Assembly (NCBI GenBank): GCA_002493085.1
Contig: DKXQ01000077.1
Location: forward strand, 1 to 5,000
Length of the DNA: 5,000 bases
DNA from: Lachnoclostridium sp. UBA7122
GTDB lineage: Bacteria; Bacillota; Clostridia; Lachnospirales; Lachnospiraceae
Reading direction: 5' to 3'
Both the position numbers and the translations under genes were made by a program. Of the stretch, positions 1 through 5,000 are shown piece by piece. Each line of letters opens with the position of its first letter. Within the stretch, counting starts at the first letter, position 1. The notes under the pieces are model-generated. The model saw nothing but the letters and a program-made list of their open reading frames with translations, was not told the origin of the DNA and ran no database searches.

Positions 1-5
1 AAGCG

Positions 6-82
6 GGAGCGGCTGCCGGCTGGAAAAATTTTGAACCTGCCAGAGCCATATACTCTAAAGCTTTCAGTTTATATTATACCAT
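6..82. repeat. Direct repeat copy A (about 77 bp, AT-rich with GC-rich head)
   Basis: This segment matches 4924-5000 base for base at an offset of 4918, with only two differences (C17/T4935 and G33/A4951), so 75 of 77 positions are identical in the same orientation. It starts with a GC-rich stretch (GCGGCTGCCGGCTGG), then AAAAATTTT, then CCTGCCAGAG, and ends in AT-rich sequence. GGCTGG at 18-23 can pair with CCTGCC at 36-41 with one mismatch. The match ends only because the window ends, so the true repeat may be longer. It contains no ORF. It could be a small non-autonomous mobile element, a dispersed regulatory or terminator unit, or the scar of a duplication. Its class is not recognised. 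Confidence 0.85.
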
Positions 83-158
83 ATAAAAATATACTATTTT
101 TCAGTTTTTTACAAAAATTCCCCAGTTAAAGTTACTATGTCATATATAGACTCTGGCA
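38..158. repeat. Imperfect inverted repeat arms in the leader region
   Basis: TGCCAGAGCCATATA at 38-52, which lies inside the direct repeat, is the near reverse complement of TATATAGACTCTGGCA at 143-158. The TGCCAGAG/CTCTGGCA core pairs perfectly over 8 bp. A short internal mismatch follows, then a further TATAT/ATATA pairing. The intervening 90 bases are almost pure A/T. The arms could be the ends of a small element about 120 bp or longer, or could fold in RNA. This is seen only in copy A, because the matching right arm of copy B would lie beyond the window. Confidence 0.4.
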
Positions 159-250
159 TGGCAATTTCAAACTTCATCGTTATTAATAAATGTACTTAAC
201 AAGAAATTTTTCAGCAATGCTTAAAAAGCGAATTAAAATTTAATTATATA

Positions 251-284
251 TTGATTAAAAAGTTAAAATATGTTAAAGTAATAT
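251..284 (+). promoter_or_regulatory. Possible sigma-A-type promoter for the MCP gene
   Basis: TTGATT at 251-256 could be a -35 box. It is followed after 17 bases by TAAAGT at 274-279, and TAATAT at 279-284 is an alternative -10. The whole region is so AT-rich that such matches arise easily by chance. No clear sigma-28 (motility-type) promoter was seen. Confidence 0.22.
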
Positions 285-318
285 TAGAGGGTGTTTAAAT
301 AAAAATACTTAATGTGAC

Positions 319-340
319 AGAAGCATTTTTAGCTTTTTTT
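319..340 (+). terminator. Weak hairpin plus T-run just before the MCP ribosome site
   Basis: AGAAGC at 319-324 can pair with GCTTTT at 332-337 (one G-T pair) around the loop ATTTTTA, and further T residues run to 340. It lies about 10 bases before the ribosome binding site. It could act as a weak terminator or attenuator, but only two G-C pairs hold the stem. Confidence 0.2.
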
Positions 341-350
341 ATGTTCTGAA

Positions 351-357
351 AGGAGAG
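351..357 (+). promoter_or_regulatory. Ribosome binding site of the MCP gene
   Basis: AGGAGAG ends five bases before the ATG at 363. This is a strong Shine-Dalgarno match and fixes the start of the receptor gene. No comparable site stands at good spacing before the GTG at 1472, which supports the view that the downstream ORF is a fragment of the same gene. Confidence 0.85.
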
Positions 358-362
358 AGGTT

Positions 363-1418
363 ATGGGGAAAAAAGCACAGAAACTTAATAATGTTAAATT
401 TAAAAAAGGTCTGTCCGGCAGTATTAAAGGCAAGATTATTCTTATGGGTGGAATTGCAATCGCTGCATCGTGTGTACTGGGGTATGTAGGGATGGATTCT
501 TTAAATAAAAACAGCAGCAATAATGAAATTCTTACAGATATTAACAGGATTAACTTGTACCAGTATGAAAACAAAAGCTTTGATACATCATATCTTTATT
601 TTTTAGAAGACCAGTATCTGGGCAATATTACAGATAACCTTGCTAAAATGGAACAGCTGGCAGATACTGCACAGAGCCGGGGCAGTGGTGATACTAAAGA
701 ATATATTTCTTCAATGGCAGATACTATAAGCAGTTGTAAAAAGAACTATGAAGAAATACGTGCAATAAGCAGTGAGCGTGATTTTACTGGAGAGGCAGGA
801 CAGTATGCAGAATTTTTGTCACAGGATGAAGATATAGGCAATACATTTACACAGATACAGGACGACAGGTCATGGGTTGATACTTCATGGAAGAATATGT
901 CTAATGGCGGAAGGACTGTAACAGCTGGCAATAGCAGATATTTTAAATATACATACAGAAGCGGTATTCCTGATATAGGAAAACGTGAAAATTTTTTAAT
1001 AAGAATTGGTGGAAACAATATAGAATATAATGGCAAAATGTATGTAAACAATATAAGATTTTACAAGGGCGGGAGCAGCAAGGAAGCGGATATTGCCAAA
1101 ATTGGCAAAGATGGCTTACCTGGTTCATATGGGGACGCTTTAAAGAAAATGCAGATAACACAGTTTGATGGCAAAGACAGTATTTTAGTACAGTCGCGCT
1201 TTACAAGAGCTAACCAGTCATGGGAAGAAGTTTCGCTTAAACTGCCTATGTCGGATTTTAACATGCAGGATTATGACAGAATATCTTATGATGTATACAT
1301 AGAAGCATCAAACAGCAGGGAACTTACAGCCGCAAGTGCATTTGTAATAAATATAATTTTAATGGTTCTCTGGAGTCTATTAATTCAAAAACCAGTTCTT
1401 ATAGCAGACATGTTGTAG
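363..1418 (+). CDS. MCP 5' fragment: TM1 and CBM-like sensor domain
   Basis: This part has 351 codons from an ATG with a strong ribosome site. A basic cytoplasmic N-terminus (about 1-23) precedes a membrane helix at about 24-44 ([20 protein letters not shown]). Residues 50-165 look helical, as in four-helix-bundle type sensors. Residues about 170-325 are beta-rich. They include [30 protein letters not shown] and [16 protein letters not shown]...[12 protein letters not shown], which resemble strands of carbohydrate-binding modules found in mannanases and related enzymes. That resemblance is from memory and not a search. After residue 327 the frame is wrong: [16 protein letters not shown] is an out-of-frame, accidentally hydrophobic tail. 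If translated as is, the product is a membrane-anchored sensor with no signalling domain. Confidence 0.8.
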   Translation: MGKKAQKLNNVKFKKGLSGSIKGKIILMGGIAIAASCVLGYVGMDSLNKNSSNNEILTDINRINLYQYENKSFDTSYLYFLEDQYLGNITDNLAKMEQLADTAQSRGSGDTKEYISSMADTISSCKKNYEEIRAISSERDFTGEAGQYAEFLSQDEDIGNTFTQIQDDRSWVDTSWKNMSNGGRTVTAGNSRYFKYTYRSGIPDIGKRENFLIRIGGNNIEYNGKMYVNNIRFYKGGSSKEADIAKIGKDGLPGSYGDALKKMQITQFDGKDSILVQSRFTRANQSWEEVSLKLPMSDFNMQDYDRISYDVYIEASNSRELTAASAFVINIILMVLWSLLIQKPVLIADML

Positions 1419-1471
1419 AAGGCAATGAAGTTACAGAAGAAGTAAAATCTGTACAGGACATATTTGATGAA

Positions 1472-2845
1472 GTGATAACTAATATCAAGTATTACGTCAA
1501 TGACACTAATTTAAAGAACCAGATACTTGAAAAAGTAAATACTAAACTTTCTGTGTTTAATGAAATGTCACAAAAAGACAGTGAAATCCTTAATCTAAAA
1601 ACAAAAAATAACAACCTGTCGGACCAGCTTACTAAATATACAGATGAAATACGTGAAACAATTGAATCTGATACAGAAACTGCAAAGGGCCAGCTATTTG
1701 CTATTATTCTTTCAGTGCTTATTGCCAGTACTGCTGTTATAATACTGACTACAATCTATATTAGCTATAACATGAATAAGAGTGTTATAAGGTTTAAGAA
1801 TACACTGTCAAGTGTAATGGCTGGCAATCTGGCTGTAAGGGCTGATGAATCAGGCAGGGACGAATTTTCAATTTTTGGAAAGTACTTAAATGAATTTTTA
1901 AATAAAATTTCAGAGGTTATAAGTATTGCACAAAGAATTTCTGGAAAAGTTAAAAGTTCAGGCGATGTGCTTGGCAATATGGCGAAAGGAAGTAATAATA
2001 CTTCTAAAGAGATTAAAAGAGCAGTAGATGATATTTCAAGTGGTGCAGAAACACAGGCGTCAGAAGTAGAGACTGCTTCTTCTCAGATAGAAGATATGGG
2101 CAATGTGTTTAATGGCATTGTAAACAATATAGAACATCTGGGCAATGTTACAGATGAGATGAAAAAGATAAGCATAGAATCCTCTGTATTTATGGGAGAA
2201 TTAAGTAATGCTAACAAAAAGACATCAGATGCATTTACAAAGGTAGTGCATCAGATACATACTACTAATGAATCAGTGAAAAAAATTAAGGAAGCAACAG
2301 AATTTATTACTTCTATTGCAAGCCAGACAAATCTTTTGTCACTTAATGCAAGCATAGAGGCAGCAAGGGCAGGAGAGGCAGGGAAGGGATTTGCTGTAGT
2401 TGCAACAGAAATATCACAACTGGCAACCCAGTCAAGCTCTTCAGCAAATACTATTAATACAATTATAGACGATTTGGTACATGAGGCAGAGATGACTGTA
2501 AATATTGTAGATGAAGTATCAGATATAATTACCAGGCAGCAGGGCAAACTTGAACAGACCAGCAGGCATTTTGATTCACTTGAAGAAGGCATTACAAACT
2601 CTAATTATGAAATGGCATATATAAGAAAGAGCACTGCTATATGCGAAGACTCCCGTAAAAAATTAGAAGAAATAATTGTGGACCTGTCTGCTATTTCTGA
2701 GCAGAATGCAGCTTCGGCAGAAGAAACAACAGCTTCAATGTCTGAATTATATGAAACAATTTCAAACCTTGTTGTTACATCGAAAGAGCTAAATGATTTA
2801 GCAGATGAACTGGATAGTAATCTTAAGTTTTTCCAGATTGCATAA
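1472..2845 (+). CDS. MCP 3' fragment: TM2, HAMP and signalling domain
   Basis: This frame is open from 1292, and GTG at 1472 is merely the first possible start giving 457 residues, so it probably is not a real initiation site (only a weak AGGA 13 bases upstream). Residues 1-70 are a sensor helix leading to TM2 at about 74-98 ([22 protein letters not shown]). HAMP follows at about 98-150, ending in [17 protein letters not shown]. The long helical hairpin has its CheA/CheW-contacting tip at about 284-312, with [18 protein letters not shown] and [10 protein letters not shown], which is the hallmark of MCPs. Likely methylation helices lie near 191-200 ([10 protein letters not shown]) and 410-422 ([13 protein letters not shown]). 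No C-terminal CheR-docking pentapeptide is present. The signalling half looks intact and under constraint, so the frameshift is recent or an artefact. Confidence 0.85.
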   Translation: MITNIKYYVNDTNLKNQILEKVNTKLSVFNEMSQKDSEILNLKTKNNNLSDQLTKYTDEIRETIESDTETAKGQLFAIILSVLIASTAVIILTTIYISYNMNKSVIRFKNTLSSVMAGNLAVRADESGRDEFSIFGKYLNEFLNKISEVISIAQRISGKVKSSGDVLGNMAKGSNNTSKEIKRAVDDISSGAETQASEVETASSQIEDMGNVFNGIVNNIEHLGNVTDEMKKISIESSVFMGELSNANKKTSDAFTKVVHQIHTTNESVKKIKEATEFITSIASQTNLLSLNASIEAARAGEAGKGFAVVATEISQLATQSSSSANTINTIIDDLVHEAEMTVNIVDEVSDIITRQQGKLEQTSRHFDSLEEGITNSNYEMAYIRKSTAICEDSRKKLEEIIVDLSAISEQNAASAEETTASMSELYETISNLVVTSKELNDLADELDSNLKFFQIA

Positions 2846-2933
2846 TAAACTGTATTTAATCTTATCAAGTAGGCCCTTTAAAATACACGCTTCTATGTTG
2901 CAGAAACATAAGCGGCGGGCAGGGACTGGCTTG

Positions 2934-2963
2934 TTTCAGTGGGAGTACAAGCTCCCACTGAAA
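2934..2963. terminator. Perfect 12-bp stem-loop between convergent genes
   Basis: TTTCAGTGGGAG at 2934-2945 is exactly complementary to CTCCCACTGAAA at 2952-2963, with the six-base loop TACAAG. It lies 88 bases after the MCP stop and 65 bases beyond the MATE stop on the other strand, so it could end transcription from both sides. It lacks a true T-run on either strand, which argues against a textbook intrinsic terminator. An alternative pairing CTTGT (2930-2934) with ACAAG (2947-2951) competes with it. The upstream flank at 2911-2930 is unusually GC-rich for this window. It could instead be an extragenic palindromic repeat. Confidence 0.6.
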
Positions 2964-3028
2964 AGCTGCGGCACACTATCAACTGACTAATCATAAATAA
3001 ATTTTATTCTGCTTATACCCAGATAAAG

Positions 3029-4360
3029 TTACATATAATGATAGACATTTCTTTTTGCAAATAAAAATGACTGTGATATAATAAGTGCAAACACCTCTGC
3101 AACAATATTTGCACACCAGATTCCATTAAGCCCAAATATCATTGGCAGTATAAGTACAGAAGCCAGCTGGAATACAAGTGTACGCAGGAAAGAAATTATC
3201 GCAGAGACTCCGCCATTATTAAGTGCTGTAAAAAATGACGAAGTAAAAATATTGATTCCTGCTAATATAAATGAAAACGAAAATATCCTGAACGCATGTA
3301 CTGTTATATTAAATAGCACTATATCATATCCAACAAAGATTTTAGCAAGTGGATGTGCAAGGAGCTGTGCAAGAAACATCATCGTTATGCCAGCCGCAAT
3401 CATAAGCAGCAGGCTTTTATGCCGCAGATTCTTTAATTCATCATAATTTAATGCGCCATAGTGGTATCCAGCGACAGGAGATGTTCCAATTGTGTATCCG
3501 ATAAAAATAGCCACAAAAATAAACTGGATATACATAAGTACACCATAAGCTGCTACACCATTTTCTCCTGCAAACTTTAATAACTGTAAGTTATAAAATA
3601 CACTTACAATTGAGCCTGATATGCTTGACATAAGTTCCGATGAGCCATTTGCACAGGCTTTTAATAATATTTTAGCTTTTAACTTAGCTTTTTTTAATTG
3701 CAGCAGACTGCTATTTGGACGTATAAAGTAGATTAATGGAACTAATCCTCCTACACATTCGCTCAAGCCTGTAGCCAGCGCAGCTCCTGCTACTCCCCAT
3801 TTAAACCCTGCGATAAATAATGCATCAAGTGCCATATTTGTAAGACCAGCACACACTGTTGCTGCAAGCCCGAGTTTTGGCTTTTCTGCTGTTGTAAGAA
3901 ATGTCTGGAATACATTCTGCAGCATAAATGCAAAATTAAAAAAAAGTGCAATCCGCCCATAAATAACACAGTATTCCATCATTGCATCTGTTGCCCCAAG
4001 AAGGCAGGCAATTGGGCGTATTAAAGCAATGCCAATAATAGAAAGAATTACCCCGCAGATAAATGTAAATCCAACAATCATTGAAAAATAACTGTTTGCT
4101 TTATCCTTACTGCCCATTCCGAGAGTTTTTGCAACCAGTGCGCTTCCGCCTGTGCCAATCATAAACCCAACACCGCCAAGTATCATAATAAATGGCATTA
4201 TAAGGTTAATTGCAGCAAATGGTACTTTTCCAGTAAAATTAGACACAAACAGACCATCTACCACACCATAGACAGAAGTAAAAACCATCATTATAACTGG
4301 TGGAAAACAGAACTGGATTATTTTTTTATAAGTAAAGTGGTCTGATAAACGTATATTCAT
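3029..4360 (-). CDS. MATE family multidrug/metabolite efflux transporter
   Basis: This 443-residue, very hydrophobic protein has the length and layout of a MATE exporter: two homologous halves of about six membrane helices each. These are cation-coupled antiporters in the cytoplasmic membrane that expel drugs, dyes or metabolites. The N-terminus (LSDHFTYKKIIQFCFPPVIMM) leads into VYGVVDGLFVS at about 30-40, the typical helix-1 region. GGVGFMIGTGGSALVAKTLG at about 62-81 is the conserved loop/helix segment of this Firmicute MATE group. PKLGLAATVCAGLTNMALDALFI at 161-183 is the usual N-half end motif. The second half begins near 232 and includes PVAGYHYGA at about 295-303. The start ATG at 4358-4360 is preceded by AAAGGAG six bases away. 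The gene follows the MarR gene by 24 bases, indicating one operon. The exported substrate cannot be read from sequence. Confidence 0.93.
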   Translation of the reverse strand: MNIRLSDHFTYKKIIQFCFPPVIMMVFTSVYGVVDGLFVSNFTGKVPFAAINLIMPFIMILGGVGFMIGTGGSALVAKTLGMGSKDKANSYFSMIVGFTFICGVILSIIGIALIRPIACLLGATDAMMEYCVIYGRIALFFNFAFMLQNVFQTFLTTAEKPKLGLAATVCAGLTNMALDALFIAGFKWGVAGAALATGLSECVGGLVPLIYFIRPNSSLLQLKKAKLKAKILLKACANGSSELMSSISGSIVSVFYNLQLLKFAGENGVAAYGVLMYIQFIFVAIFIGYTIGTSPVAGYHYGALNYDELKNLRHKSLLLMIAAGITMMFLAQLLAHPLAKIFVGYDIVLFNITVHAFRIFSFSFILAGINIFTSSFFTALNNGGVSAIISFLRTLVFQLASVLILPMIFGLNGIWCANIVAEVFALIISQSFLFAKRNVYHYM

Positions 4361-4366
4361 TTTTCT

Positions 4367-4373
4367 CTCCTTT
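4367..4373 (-). promoter_or_regulatory. Ribosome binding site of the MATE gene
   Basis: AAAGGAG on the minus strand lies six bases before the ATG ending at 4360, within the 24-base gap after the MarR stop codon. No promoter fits in that gap, so the MATE gene is very likely translated from the MarR-led transcript. Confidence 0.8.
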
Positions 4374-4384
4374 AAAGTTTTATT

Positions 4385-4831
4385 TTACAATAGTTCCTGC
4401 ATATTTGCTTCTAATAGTTTCGTATATTTATGGAACAGGCCAATAAAAGTTTCCTGTTCTTCTGCTGTCAGGCCTGCCAGTGCTTTCTTTTCTACAGTTA
4501 TAACTTTATCAACAGTATAGCTGGCAAAGTCTGCTCCTTCATCTGTTAGTTTTATCTGTTTGCCATTTCTGCCACCTGCCCCATCCAGATATATATATTT
4601 TTCTTTTTCCAGCTTTTTAAGTGCTGAATTGACAGTCTGTTTAGGCTGGTATGTGACATTACATATATCACTTTGTGTCATGTCATTTCCACTTTCACGG
4701 AGCATATACAATATCCAGAAAGCACAGTCAGACATGCCAAAACTTCTGGCAACTTTGTGGTAAAGTTCATCATTTTCTTTTATTATGCTGTTATATTCAG
4801 AAAGTGTTTTGCCTGTATTCACATTTTTCAA
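4385..4831 (-). CDS. MarR family transcriptional regulator
   Basis: This 148-residue protein has the usual MarR size and fold order. N-terminal dimerisation helices (about 10-45) come first, then a winged helix-turn-helix at about 50-98: MTQSDICNVTYQPKQTVNSALKKLEKEKYI supplies the DNA-reading helices, and GAGGRNGKQIKLTDEG forms the wing. Long C-terminal dimerisation helices (about 100-148) follow. Such proteins bind short palindromes as dimers and usually leave DNA on binding a small ligand. The start is TTG at 4831, not ATG. GAGGTGA ends six bases upstream and a TGA stop lies in frame at 4838-4840, so no longer start exists, and an in-frame GTG at 4822 is a weaker alternative. It heads the operon with the MATE exporter, an arrangement like MepR-MepA, so it probably represses both genes. 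The ligand is unknown. Confidence 0.92.
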   Translation of the reverse strand: MKNVNTGKTLSEYNSIIKENDELYHKVARSFGMSDCAFWILYMLRESGNDMTQSDICNVTYQPKQTVNSALKKLEKEKYIYLDGAGGRNGKQIKLTDEGADFASYTVDKVITVEKKALAGLTAEEQETFIGLFHKYTKLLEANMQELL

Positions 4832-4837
4832 TAAATA

Positions 4838-4844
4838 TCACCTC
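4838..4844 (-). promoter_or_regulatory. Ribosome binding site that fixes a TTG start
   Basis: GAGGTGA on the minus strand is six bases before the TTG ending at 4831. The spacing is ideal for TTG and about 15 bases for the GTG at 4822, so TTG is the preferred start. A rare start codon may hold repressor levels low. Confidence 0.8.
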
Positions 4845-4855
4845 AATAGTATTTA

Positions 4856-4867
4856 TCCGAAATCGGA
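4856..4867. promoter_or_regulatory. Candidate MarR operator palindrome
   Basis: TCCGA-AA-TCGGA is a perfect inverted repeat with 5-bp arms and a 2-base centre, the only GC-containing dyad in an AT-rich promoter region. It lies between the -10 region (4878-4883) and the ribosome site of the MarR gene, where a bound dimer would block transcription. MarR-family regulators typically bind such dyads in their own promoters. The arm length is short, so flanking A/T bases would have to contribute. Confidence 0.5.
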
Positions 4868-4877
4868 CTTTTATAGT

Positions 4878-4906
4878 ATAGTAATCCTGTTTCACATATT
4901 TGTCAA
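4878..4906 (-). promoter_or_regulatory. Promoter of the MarR-MATE operon
   Basis: On the minus strand a perfect -35 box TTGACA (4901-4906) is followed after 17 bases by TACTAT (4878-4883). The overlapping TATACT (4875-4880) is closer to consensus but at 20-base spacing. Transcription would start about 10 bases on, beside the palindrome at 4856-4867, which suits autorepression by the MarR product. Confidence 0.6.
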
Positions 4907-4923
4907 TAGATTATTATCAACCA

Positions 4924-5000
4924 GGAGCGGCTGCTGGCTGGAAAAATTTTAAACCTGCCAGAGCCATATACTCTAAAGCTTTCAGTTTATATTATACCAT
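4924..5000. repeat. Direct repeat copy B, cut by window end
   Basis: This is the second copy of the repeat at 6-82, in the same orientation and with two substitutions, and its sequence still matches at the last base of the window. The start is abrupt: just upstream, positions 4921-4923 do not fully match the bases before copy A (only C4922/C4 agrees). It starts 18 bases beyond the -35 box of the MarR promoter, away from the gene. What lies beyond is not visible, so it could precede another gene on the plus strand, just as copy A precedes the MCP gene. Confidence 0.85.

Larger units (their letters stand above)
83..362. other. AT-rich gene-free leader upstream of the MCP gene
   Basis: No credible ORF or RNA gene is seen in this stretch, and the short ORFs that cross its edge on the minus strand are shadows of the MCP gene. 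It contains small palindromes. AATTAAA/TTTAATT lies at 231-237/239-245 with one central base, and GCTT/AAGC lies at 219-222/226-229. A weak hairpin before a T-run sits at 319-340. No known riboswitch motif was recognised. The leader would be long if transcription starts near the left end. Confidence 0.6.
363..2845 (+). pseudogene. Methyl-accepting chemotaxis protein, split by a -1 frameshift
   Basis: The two adjacent reading frames make one chemoreceptor of about 827 residues when a single base is restored. In order they encode TM1 (about 24-44), a periplasmic/extracellular sensor (about 45-443), TM2 (about 444-468), HAMP (about 468-520) and an MCP signalling domain ending in LKFFQIA. The frame changes from that of 363 to the one lying one base back. 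The second frame is open from 1292 (after a TGA at 1289-1291), and the first runs on to TAG at 1416-1418. The join most likely lies at 1341-1358, because upstream [10 protein letters not shown] is natural in frame one and [15 protein letters not shown] is natural in frame two, while the first frame turns into an unnatural hydrophobic tail. No typical slippery heptamer is seen. It could be a true mutation or a sequencing/assembly error. An intact gene would signal through CheW/CheA at the polar receptor array. Confidence 0.82.

Noticed and set aside
83..350. Riboswitch or CRISPR in the leader region
   Set aside because: There are no spaced repeats and no recognisable riboswitch core. The small palindromes are A/T-only and expected in such DNA.
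746..1264. Several minus-strand ORFs of 67-101 codons inside the MCP gene
   Set aside because: They are shadows of the receptor coding frame, with no ribosome sites and with compositions that mirror the plus-strand codons.
1292..1418. Programmed -1 ribosomal frameshift joining the two MCP frames
   Set aside because: The frames overlap by about 127 bases and a -1 shift would join them, but no X-XXY-YYZ slippery heptamer in the right phase was found, and MCP genes are not known to use this. A mutation or sequence error is simpler.
2251..2868. Minus-strand ORFs of 87 and 113 codons inside the MCP signalling domain
   Set aside because: They lie opposite the strongly conserved MCP hairpin sequence and are explained by its codon bias.
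2805..2990. Small plus-strand ORF of 61 codons overlapping the MCP end
   Set aside because: It starts inside the MCP gene without a ribosome site, runs through the palindrome, and has no protein-like pattern.
4560..4881. Plus-strand ORFs of 67 and 68 codons opposite the MarR gene
   Set aside because: They overlap the well-supported regulator and lack ribosome sites.
1..5000. The window as a circular 4.9-kb plasmid read past its start
   Set aside because: The end repeats differ at two positions and their outer flanks differ, and there is no replication or mobilisation gene, so a simple wrap-around is not supported.

Overview
The window looks like chromosomal DNA from an AT-rich, low-GC Firmicute, most likely a motile Clostridia/Lachnospiraceae-type gut bacterium. 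This is inferred from strong AGGAG-type ribosome sites, heavy use of ATA, AGA and ACA codons, an unusual chemoreceptor sensor domain, and a Firmicute-style MarR-MATE pair. No rRNA, tRNA, CRISPR array or transposase gene was found.

Layout. Positions 1-362 are a gene-free, very AT-rich leader that begins with one copy of a roughly 77-bp repeat. Positions 363-2845 (+) hold one methyl-accepting chemotaxis protein (MCP) gene broken by a single -1 frameshift near 1341-1358. The 5' part encodes TM1 and most of the extracellular sensor. The 3' part encodes the end of the sensor, TM2, HAMP and a complete MCP signalling domain. Positions 2846-3028 are the gap between convergent genes and contain a perfect 12-bp stem-loop. 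Positions 4831-4360-3029 (-) hold a two-gene operon, a MarR-family regulator followed by a MATE efflux transporter. Its promoter region carries a perfect TTGACA box and a short palindrome that is a good candidate operator. Positions 4924-5000 carry a second, 75/77 identical, same-orientation copy of the left-hand repeat, cut off by the window end.

How the genes work together. The MarR protein probably represses its own operon and thereby the MATE drug/metabolite exporter, as in MepR-MepA-type systems. The MCP is functionally separate. If intact it would feed ligand information to CheA/CheW. Its sensor seems to carry a beta-rich segment resembling a carbohydrate-binding module set into a helical sensor, which suggests saccharide sensing, but the frameshift separates sensor from signalling domain. 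The two things most worth a second look are the direct repeats bracketing the whole 4.9-kb gene set and the CBM-like sensor of the broken MCP.
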